Notes under the pieces: model-generated
Seen by the model: the letters and a program-made list of their open reading frames with translations, nothing else
Told to the model about the DNA's origin: nothing
The model's database searches: none
From: Burkholderiaceae bacterium
Lineage (GTDB): Bacteria > Pseudomonadota > Gammaproteobacteria > Burkholderiales > Burkholderiaceae_E
Length of the DNA: 7,526 nt
NCBI GenBank assembly: GCA_023258775.1
Contig: JALQWJ010000067.1
Span: 1-7,526 of the forward strand
Direction of reading: 5' to 3'
Shown here: positions 1 through 5,547 of the stretch, piece by piece
Layout of the letters: every line of letters begins with the position of its first letter
How positions within the stretch are numbered: the stretch's first letter is position 1
Translations under genes and position numbers: made by a program

Positions 1-1180
1 CCTTGGCCTGAAGCCATTCAGCATCCTGAAGATTGTGAGCAGTTTTTGGGCAAGCTGTGCCCACATAGTGAAGCTGCGCACCCGCTTCTAGCAATAGCCT
101 GCCTACGAGCAATTCGGATCCTTCATAGCCAGACAAGGTAATTCTTGCGTTGATGCGGTGATTCTTTAAAGCGTCCTTGATCGCAGGAAGCGCAGCATCC
201 TTGGCTGCAGCAATCAGTGCGCTGGGCACCGAGCACGCTTTACCAATCGACTCGAGCCAGGCTGCAGTGCCCTCATAGCCAACAGGTGCAGAACCAATTA
301 CATGGCGACCGGCCGCCTCAAATTCGCGTGTGCTCGCCGTATAGAAAGGATGAACCGCGGCCACAGCGGCCGCATCGAGCGCGCTATATAGTTCCCGCCA
401 TTCACGCGTGGGCACACTCGGGCCGACTGCCAAGCCCATGGGCTCAAGCAAACGCCCAATACCAACCGGATCAGCAGGAAAAACTTCGCCTAAGAGCGTG
501 ACTGTGGGACGGGGGTTTCGACCCTGAAGTGGGGCAGCGACCGGCCCGCTTTCGGCTTCTGCTCTTGCGTAACGGAGCATTGCTGCGGCCAAAACGTCTT
601 TGGCTTCGGCATGGGTGGGTACGCCAAATCCCGGTACATCGATCCCAATAATCCTAACGCCACGAATCGATTTAGGCAGCAACTGAAGCGGAACGCCGGA
701 GGCAGTTGGTACGCAAAGATTCGTGACAACAATCGTATCGTAATGCTCGGGATCAGCAAGATCTTCAACCGCCTGCCTTATATCTTCAAAGAGCTTGCCT
801 GTGACCAGGGTCTCAGAATTAAAGGGTACGTAGCCTACGCTTCGCCGGGCACCATAGAAATGCGAGGTGAAAGTCAGGCCATACACACAGCAAGCCGAAC
901 CTGAAAGAATCGTCGCCGTTCGACGCATTCTCAAACCCACCCGAAGTGAGCCAAAAGCCGGACACATGCTTTGAGGCTGATCGTGAGGACCTCGCGGATA
1001 GTCCTTGCTTAACTGATCTAATTTTTCATGTCGAACTTGCACGCTATCTGGCATACCAAAGCTCGAATCAGCGACCGACGCTCCGCTTTTGCTGGGCATG
1101 GCCTTCATCGCCATACTCGGATCATCGGCAGCAGCAAGAGCAGCCTTTGCAATCGGGATAACGCGGGAACAAGTGCTCAT
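1..1180 (-). CDS. bchY: BchY, chlorophyllide a oxidoreductase subunit Y (3' end cut by window)
   Basis: This is the Y subunit of chlorophyllide a oxidoreductase (COR), the nitrogenase-like enzyme that reduces ring B on the way to bacteriochlorophyllide a. BchY pairs with BchZ to form the catalytic component, which is fed electrons by BchX. Translation from 1180 leftwards is open for 393 codons to the window edge. Family blocks are clear: PRGPHDQPQSMCPAFGSLRV (residues 62-81), LSGSACCVYGLTFTSHFYGA (92-111), VVTNLCVPTASGVP (151-164) and IGIDVPGFGVPTHAEAKDVL (178-197). C73, C98 (of the pair 97-98) and C156 are the best candidates for iron-sulfur cluster ligands. The first 58 or so residues are poorly conserved and rich in Ser, Ala and Met. 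The ATG lies 10 bp after the bchX stop, with a weak AGGGA overlapping that stop, so translation is probably coupled. The C-terminus, and the expected bchZ, lie outside the window. Identity is near certain. Confidence 0.97.
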   Translation of the reverse strand, partial: MSTCSRVIPIAKAALAAADDPSMAMKAMPSKSGASVADSSFGMPDSVQVRHEKLDQLSKDYPRGPHDQPQSMCPAFGSLRVGLRMRRTATILSGSACCVYGLTFTSHFYGARRSVGYVPFNSETLVTGKLFEDIRQAVEDLADPEHYDTIVVTNLCVPTASGVPLQLLPKSIRGVRIIGIDVPGFGVPTHAEAKDVLAAAMLRYARAEAESGPVAAPLQGRNPRPTVTLLGEVFPADPVGIGRLLEPMGLAVGPSVPTREWRELYSALDAAAVAAVHPFYTASTREFEAAGRHVIGSAPVGYEGTAAWLESIGKACSVPSALIAAAKDAALPAIKDALKNHRINARITLSGYEGSELLVGRLLLEAGAQLHYVGTACPKTAHNLQDAEWLQAK

Positions 1181-1190
1181 GATTGCGTCC

Positions 1191-2132
1191 CTAGGCTTTG
1201 TCGTAGACCACTTCAAGCGATTTGCGGGCCACAATTGGGCGTCCCATCATGTCTTCTTGTGAAGCTGGCTGCAAGGGTGCGCCTGCCGCCTCTTGTCCCT
1301 TAAAGAGTCCAAGCAATTGATCCTGAGCTAGGGGTTTAGGCCTGACTGGTGGCGCGTCGGCGACGGCCTGGGCAAGTCCTGCAAAAAGGCTCCCCCAAGG
1401 CGAATGCTTCGTTCCAATAATTTCATAATTCGCACTCTTGCGACGAATATCATCATCTGCCGGTATCGCAGCGAGCACAGGGATGCCCACTGCCTGCGCA
1501 AACGCCTGCGACTCGCCGGTACCGTCATCTTTGTTGATGACAAGACCTGCAACACCGACATTACCTCCGAGCTTTCGGAAATACTCAACGGCCGAGCAGA
1601 CATTGTTGGCGACGTAAAGCGATTGCAAGTCGTTTGAGCCAACGACGATGACTTTTTGGCAGAGGTCGCGGGCGATCGGCAATCCGAATCCACCACAGAC
1701 CACATCGCCCAGAAAGTCAAGCAGGACGTAATCAAAACCCCAGTCGTGAAAACCTAATTTTTCGATCGTTTCAAAACCGTGAATAATGCCTCTGCCCCCA
1801 CATCCACGACCGACCTCAGGCCCTCCAAGCTCCATCGCAAAAACGCCATCACGCTTAAAGCAAATATCTTCGATTCTTAATACCTCGCCTGCTTGCTTTT
1901 TGGCCGAGGATGTTTCAATGATGGTCGGACAGGCCTTGCCACCAAAAAGCAGTGATGTCGTATCACTTTTTGGATCGCAACCGATGAGCAGCACACGCTT
2001 ACCCATTTGCGCCATCATGGTCGACAAGTTGGCTAAGGTGAAGCTTTTACCAATGCCGCCCTTGCCATAAATAGCGATGATTTGTGTAGCCGAAGGCGGA
2101 GCGGGCTCAAAATGAGCGTCATCTACTTTCAT
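1191..2132 (-). CDS. bchX: BchX, iron protein of chlorophyllide a oxidoreductase
   Basis: This is the NifH-like, ATP-dependent reductase of COR; a homodimer with a bridging [4Fe-4S] cluster passes electrons to BchYZ. From the start at 2132 the protein is 313 residues. The P-loop GKGGIGKS is at 23-30, GCDPKSDTTSLLFGGKACPT at 51-70, ELGGPEVGRGCGGRGI at 101-116 with C111, and DFLGDVVCGGFG at 139-150 with C146. C111 and C146 are the expected cluster cysteines. FGGKACPTIIET and the wording around both cysteines mark BchX rather than BchL or NifH. The frame is open further upstream to 2303, but that part lies inside bchC. The ATG at 2132 overlaps the bchC stop (ATGA) and sits 9 nt after GGAG (2145-2142). 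An in-frame ATG at 2138 would add two residues but leaves only 3 nt to the GGAG. The length is slightly short of the usual 330 or so, because of a short N-terminus. Confidence 0.97.
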   Translation of the reverse strand: MKVDDAHFEPAPPSATQIIAIYGKGGIGKSFTLANLSTMMAQMGKRVLLIGCDPKSDTTSLLFGGKACPTIIETSSAKKQAGEVLRIEDICFKRDGVFAMELGGPEVGRGCGGRGIIHGFETIEKLGFHDWGFDYVLLDFLGDVVCGGFGLPIARDLCQKVIVVGSNDLQSLYVANNVCSAVEYFRKLGGNVGVAGLVINKDDGTGESQAFAQAVGIPVLAAIPADDDIRRKSANYEIIGTKHSPWGSLFAGLAQAVADAPPVRPKPLAQDQLLGLFKGQEAAGAPLQPASQEDMMGRPIVARKSLEVVYDKA

Positions 2133-3211
2133 TGACATGAACTCCAGTCGAGCACCATCTTCAGGCAGCTCGGATCGGTAAAGGCGGTTTCGTAGGCCAA
2201 ATTCGCTTGGTTGGCGGACATGCGATGGGTAATAAGACCATCGAGACTTAACTGGCCCGATTCGACCAGACGTTTGACCGCCTGGAGATCTTGGTCTTTC
2301 CATTCCGCCGCCACGCGAATACTGAGTTCGCGCATGAACGCTGGGGCAAAAGAAAAATGAAGCAAGTCAGCATAAAACCCAGCGAGCACAAGCTGTCCGC
2401 CCGGGGCAATCCGTGCAATCAATTGATCAAGATGCGATGCGTCGCCCGAGGCATCAACAATGCATCGGTAATCCCGCCGCGGGTCGTCTTCAGGTTGCAT
2501 AACCGGATAGTCCACAGGGCTCATTGCTGCCGATATCGAGGAGGAGAAGTTGGCAGCAAGCGAGGTCGGAACTTCGGGCATTGCATTGGAGGACACCGCG
2601 ACGGGAGCCGATTGCTGGGCCCCCTGGGCTAAGGCGTTGCCGTGTTGTTTGGAAGGCCGCCGCAAGCGGTCACGCTCCCAGACGGTGGGCACAGGCCCAC
2701 CGCGCAACATGCATAAGCGGGCAAGCAAGCGTCCCAACACCCCATGCCCGATGATGAGATCCGGGGCTTCGAGGTGGGGCAAATTCAAGGCATGGTGGGC
2801 AGTTGCCGCAAGCGCCAGTAAAACCGCCCGCTCGCCAAGCTGCCGATCGAGTGACACGGCACGATGCGTGGGTAGCACCACAGTTTTTGCTGCACCACCA
2901 AAAAGGCTTCGTACTTCGGGATAGCAACGAGCGCCTGGTACAAAGACAAAGTCACCTGCTCGGCGCGATGAGTCCTTACCCGCTTCAAGCACCCGACCAA
3001 CCGACTCATAGCCTGGAATAAGGGGATAGCCCATACCAGGGAAGTGGGGCATGCGTCCTGTCCACAGCAATTTTTCGGTACCAGTGCTAATCCCGCTTGC
3101 ACCGATTTCGACGACCAGATCCTGCTCACCTGGGACAGATAAACCGACACGATCCAAACGTAAAGATTGCGGCTTATCCATCACAACGGCGAGTGTTTGC
3201 AAATGACTCAT
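2129..3211 (-). CDS. bchC: BchC, 3-hydroxyethyl bacteriochlorophyllide a dehydrogenase
   Basis: This NAD(P)-dependent medium-chain dehydrogenase-like enzyme oxidises the 3-(1-hydroxyethyl) group to the 3-acetyl group of bacteriochlorophyllide a. The protein is 360 residues, longer than the roughly 310 usual for BchC. Visible blocks are GASGISTGTEKLLWTGRMP (37-55), PGMGYPLIPGYESVGRV (58-74), the Rossmann motif IIGHGVLGRLLARL (153-166), DYRCIVDASGDASHLDQL (247-264), APGGQLVLAGFYADLLHFSF (269-288) and the C-terminal SLDGLITHR...DPSCLKMVLDW. The extra length lies between residues 186 and 232, after the Rossmann beta strand (VWERDRLRRP), and is a Ser/Ala/Pro/Gln-rich stretch I do not recognise from other BchC. 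The ATG at 3211 is preceded by GAGG with a 10-nt gap. The stop overlaps the bchX start. A promoter and a PpsR-type site lie just upstream, so the gene can be transcribed independently of crtEF. Confidence 0.96.
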   Translation of the reverse strand: MSHLQTLAVVMDKPQSLRLDRVGLSVPGEQDLVVEIGASGISTGTEKLLWTGRMPHFPGMGYPLIPGYESVGRVLEAGKDSSRRAGDFVFVPGARCYPEVRSLFGGAAKTVVLPTHRAVSLDRQLGERAVLLALAATAHHALNLPHLEAPDLIIGHGVLGRLLARLCMLRGGPVPTVWERDRLRRPSKQHGNALAQGAQQSAPVAVSSNAMPEVPTSLAANFSSSISAAMSPVDYPVMQPEDDPRRDYRCIVDASGDASHLDQLIARIAPGGQLVLAGFYADLLHFSFAPAFMRELSIRVAAEWKDQDLQAVKRLVESGQLSLDGLITHRMSANQANLAYETAFTDPSCLKMVLDWSSCQ

Positions 3212-3265
3212 GTTCGGTAAACCTCATCACGAATCTGGCTGTCTTTTTTGCTTGTCATTTTCATC

Positions 3266-3283
3266 TGTCTAGTTTATTTGACA
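3266..3283. promoter_or_regulatory. PpsR/CrtJ-type operator upstream of bchC
   Basis: TGTCTAGTTTATTTGACA fits the known PpsR/CrtJ consensus TGTC-N10-GACA exactly. It lies 55-72 bp upstream of the bchC start and directly abuts the -10-like TATAAG. PpsR/CrtJ is a light/redox-responsive repressor of bch and crt genes in purple bacteria. Two further TGTC half-sites lie at 3240 and 3253. The ppsR gene itself is not in this window. Confidence 0.8.
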
Positions 3284-3312
3284 CTTATACACCTGAATAT
3301 TGGCTTCGTCCA
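3284..3312 (-). promoter_or_regulatory. Putative sigma70-type promoter for bchC
   Basis: On the minus strand a -35-like TGGACG (3312-3307, 4/6 match) is followed after 17 bp by a -10-like TATAAG (3289-3284, 5/6 match). Transcription would start near 3277, giving a leader of about 65 nt to the bchC ATG. The start point falls inside the adjoining PpsR-type palindrome, which suits a repressed promoter. This was read by eye only; no transcript data are available. Confidence 0.5.
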
Positions 3313-3337
3313 CGACAATCGACCACCACTCGTCGGC

Positions 3338-3358
3338 GCCGAACGGTTAAGGTTCGGC
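3338..3358. other. Short hairpin at the crtF stop codon
   Basis: GCCGAAC (3338-3344) and GTTCGGC (3352-3358) form a 7-bp perfect stem with a 7-nt loop that contains the crtF TAA. No T-run follows on the minus strand, so it is not a standard Rho-independent terminator. It may be an RNA-processing or stability hairpin between crtF and bchC, or chance. Confidence 0.4.
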
Positions 3359-4543
3359 AAGAATCACCCTGACCTGCAAAGGCATCGCCTGCCTAAGAAG
3401 CCTTGCTTTGCGAAAACCTGCGAGTTTCAGCATGCTGATCAGCTCCTCGGGACGGCGCGCACGACCGCTACCCATCGCCCAGAGATACATCGCAAAATAG
3501 GCGTCAGCAACAGGCATGGCGCCCTTGGTTTGCACCATCGGCTCAGCGATCAACAATCGAGCCCCTGCTGACATGCTTTGGTGGAGCTTGCGCAAGAGCC
3601 GCATCACAAACTCATCGTCATGATCGTGTGCCACGCGAACCAGACTGATCAAATCAGCACCTTTCGGAATCGGATCGCTCAGAAAACTGCCGGCAACACA
3701 TTGGCTGCGCGCACTTAAGCCAAGTTGCTCAAAGCGCAGGGCTGCCCGTTTAGCGACAGCGGGTAGATCCATAAGGGTGAGCTGGAGTCTTGGATGGCGG
3801 GCAGCCACCTGGGCAAGAAATACGCCTTCGCCGCCGCCTAGATCAAGCAAATGCTGATGTTGAGCAAAGTTATAACTTGACAAAATCTCCTCAGCCACCA
3901 TCGGTTGAGATGCAGCCATTAGGGCCGAGTACTCGCCTACAGCCACATCGTGCAGTTCGCTCGGGTTTTCGCTGGTTGCATAGGCCCAATACGATGCCAT
4001 CGCGCGATCAGAACCACGACGCTTAAGAAGTGCCACCGGATCCGCCATATCGTGATAAAAAAGCGCATGATGCTGGATCATCGCTTTCACCCCGGGACTT
4101 GTCAGCACCGAGGCGCCAAGCATCCCCAGTCCATATCGTGTTTGCAAACCTGCGTGCGGGCCACGCCGCTCAAGCAAATCAAGCGCGACCGCTGCCTGTA
4201 AAAGTCGTTCGAGTGCATCGCTGCCCAAGCGCAAACGCTTTGAAAGCTCCGCAAGGCTAAGCGGCCCGTCGCTAAGCATTTCAAATAAATCAAGCCGCAC
4301 CGCCGCAAGCAGAACCTGGGAATAAATAAAGCCTGCACATAGGTCAAAAAGCCTCACCGCGTAGCGTCTGGCCAGCGGACGGGTGAGCGGAAAGGCCAAG
4401 GCCCATTGCTGAAATCGACGTTGTAGCAAGAGCCCATCTCGCCACTGCAAAAAACGTGCCTTGAGCGCTGCAAGTAGCCCGAGTTGCGTGTTTAAAACCG
4501 GCGGATCCGGCAGCGGCTTTACATGCTCAGGCACGACGCTCAC
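3347..4543 (-). CDS. crtF: CrtF, hydroxyneurosporene / demethylspheroidene O-methyltransferase
   Basis: This SAM-dependent methyltransferase O-methylates the C-1 hydroxyl of acyclic carotenoids such as demethylspheroidene to spheroidene. The protein is 398 residues, a normal size for CrtF. The N-terminal half has the winged-helix dimerisation fold of plant-type O-methyltransferases (LDLFEMLSDGPLSLAELSKR, 84-103). The SAM-binding motif is LLDLGGGEGVFLAQVAARHP (232-251), followed by LTLMDLPAV (256-264) and VAGSFLSDPIP (283-293). VRVAHDHDDEFVMRLL (302-317) carries the region of the catalytic His (H306 or H308). The start is GTG at 4543, placed 8 nt after a strong AAGGAG (4557-4552). An ATG at 4547 is nearer but out of frame and opens only a six-codon mini-ORF. 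The gene follows crtE after 17 bp. The stop codon lies in the loop of a 7-bp hairpin. Confidence 0.94.
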   Translation of the reverse strand: MSVVPEHVKPLPDPPVLNTQLGLLAALKARFLQWRDGLLLQRRFQQWALAFPLTRPLARRYAVRLFDLCAGFIYSQVLLAAVRLDLFEMLSDGPLSLAELSKRLRLGSDALERLLQAAVALDLLERRGPHAGLQTRYGLGMLGASVLTSPGVKAMIQHHALFYHDMADPVALLKRRGSDRAMASYWAYATSENPSELHDVAVGEYSALMAASQPMVAEEILSSYNFAQHQHLLDLGGGEGVFLAQVAARHPRLQLTLMDLPAVAKRAALRFEQLGLSARSQCVAGSFLSDPIPKGADLISLVRVAHDHDDEFVMRLLRKLHQSMSAGARLLIAEPMVQTKGAMPVADAYFAMYLWAMGSGRARRPEELISMLKLAGFRKARLLRQAMPLQVRVILAEP

Positions 4544-4557
4544 GCATAGGTCTCCTT
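4541..4557 (-). promoter_or_regulatory. Ribosome binding site that fixes the GTG start of crtF, with overlapping mini-ORF
   Basis: AAGGAG (4557-4552) is 8 nt from GTG 4543, the start of crtF, and only 4 nt from an out-of-frame ATG at 4547. That ATG opens M-R-E-R-R-A-stop, ending at 4527. The better spacing and the long open frame favour GTG. Confidence 0.7.
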
Positions 4558-4560
4558 GTT

Positions 4561-5478
4561 TTAGATCGAACTGGGAAGCGCTTCGCGTCGGGGATTTACC
4601 TGCTTGCCGCCCTGTGGCTTGCCGAGCATATGACTTGGAATCAAGCGCTGCGACTCAGCTCGCAGAAGCGCTCTTAAGGCCTTTTCCCCTCGACAGGCCG
4701 GAATACTTGCGAGCGCCTCGCCCATCAAGTGATTAAAGCGTTCAAGTGCACCGCTCAAACCCAGCGTGCTCACAGCGCTTGGTCTGCCATGGCACAAATC
4801 CTGACCCACGGGTTTACCTAACTCAGCAGCGTCTGCAGCGACATCGCGAATGTCATCTGCAACTTGATATGCCTCGCCAAGCCAATTACCCAAGGCTTCC
4901 CAAGCCGCGGGCGCTTCGCCTGCCGAGGCAGCACCTAGTGAGGTCGCCGCAGCAAAAAGCGCACCGGTCTTAGCGCGCTGGTACTGGCGCAAATCCACCA
5001 CCGATTCGCTTTCCCAAGCTTGTCCGGCAACAATACCTCCCGGCATACCCACAGCCTTCGATAGCCCGCGCAACAACACCTTGGCGCGCTCGGGACGGTG
5101 ATGAATCTCAGCGCTCAATGTTTGATATGCCAGCACAATGAGTGCATCACCGGCAAGCACAGCGAGACGCTCGCCAAAGGCTTTATGAACCGAAGGCTGG
5201 CCCCGACGGGTGTCCGCATTATCAAAACAGGGTAAATCGTCGTGAACAAGTGAGGCGCAATGCATTAACTCGATCGCCGCAGCGCTTGCATTACTAAGCG
5301 GCGCGCAGTCATCGCCGCAGGCCATGGCCACGGCAAGACAGAGCCTGGGTCGAATCCTCGCGCCTCCCGGAAAGACCGCATGTTTTAAGGCTGCTGCAAG
5401 GCTGCGTGGCGCCGTCGGATCGTCGAGCTCGCTCAGCGCTTCAGCGAGCACCCACTCAATTCGTCTTACGGTATCCAT
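4561..5478 (-). CDS. crtE: CrtE, geranylgeranyl diphosphate synthase
   Basis: This prenyltransferase condenses isopentenyl units to geranylgeranyl diphosphate, the precursor of both carotenoids and the bacteriochlorophyll tail. From 5478 the protein is 305 residues. The first aspartate-rich motif is HDDLPCFDNADTRRG (79-93), in DDxxxxD form (D80, D81, D86). The second is DDIRD (208-212). Other blocks are FPGGARIRPRL (36-46), AGDALIVLAYQTL (109-121), GGIVAGQ (147-153) and QRAKTGALFAAA (167-178). The frame is open upstream to 5547, but the extra 23 residues are not family-like and would overlap the start of divergent crtA. The ATG at 5478 has TGGAG (5490-5486) at 7-nt spacing, so I take it as the start. 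The C-terminal tail (about 280-305), basic and rich in Gln, Lys and Pro, looks unstructured. The gene is first in the crtEF-bchCXY run and is controlled from the divergent gap shared with crtA. Confidence 0.95.
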   Translation of the reverse strand: MDTVRRIEWVLAEALSELDDPTAPRSLAAALKHAVFPGGARIRPRLCLAVAMACGDDCAPLSNASAAAIELMHCASLVHDDLPCFDNADTRRGQPSVHKAFGERLAVLAGDALIVLAYQTLSAEIHHRPERAKVLLRGLSKAVGMPGGIVAGQAWESESVVDLRQYQRAKTGALFAAATSLGAASAGEAPAAWEALGNWLGEAYQVADDIRDVAADAAELGKPVGQDLCHGRPSAVSTLGLSGALERFNHLMGEALASIPACRGEKALRALLRAESQRLIPSHMLGKPQGGKQVNPRREALPSSI

Positions 5479-5505
5479 GTAAGGGCTCCAATGGTGGGAA
5501 TCGCG

Positions 5506-5547
5506 TTGACATAGCTGTACTGAAACACTGACAATGCAATATGTCAA
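5506..5547. promoter_or_regulatory. Divergent crtE/crtA control region with PpsR/CrtJ-type site
   Basis: The 62-bp crtE/crtA gap contains TGTACTGAAACACTGACA (5516-5533), a TGT-N12-ACA palindrome with one of the two inner consensus bases kept (GACA on the right). It is framed by a perfect 8-bp inverted repeat, TTGACATA (5506-5513) and TATGTCAA (5540-5547). Each arm carries a perfect -35 TTGACA pointing inwards. For crtA, GACAAT (5530-5535) lies 18 bp after TTGACA. For crtE the -10 candidate TTCAGT (5524-5519) at 17 bp is weak. The two promoters would overlap face to face, and a repressor on the palindrome could shut both. Confidence 0.6.

Noticed and set aside
1191..2132. BchL or NifH for the iron-protein gene
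   Set aside because: The FGGKACPTIIETSS and ELGGPEVGRGCGGRGI blocks, and its place between bchC and bchY, identify BchX.
2133..2303. Longer N-terminus for BchX, starting at 2303
   Set aside because: The added 57 residues lie inside the conserved C-terminus of bchC in another frame and are not BchX-like; the ATG at 2132 has a GGAG and the ATGA overlap.
2550..2924. Plus-strand open frame antisense to bchC
   Set aside because: Arg/Ser/Ala-rich shadow of a well-supported gene; no ribosome binding site or family motif.
3278..3283. Rightward promoter from the TTGACA on the plus strand
   Set aside because: No acceptable -10 follows at 16-18 bp and it would read antisense into crtF; the bases are the right arm of the PpsR-type palindrome.
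3338..3358. Rho-independent terminator after crtF
   Set aside because: The stem is only 7 bp, contains the stop codon in its loop and lacks a following T-run on the minus strand.
5479..5547. Longer N-terminus for CrtE, starting at 5547
   Set aside because: It would cross the whole divergent control region and overlap the crtA start; ATG 5478 has a well-placed GGAG and matches the family N-terminus.
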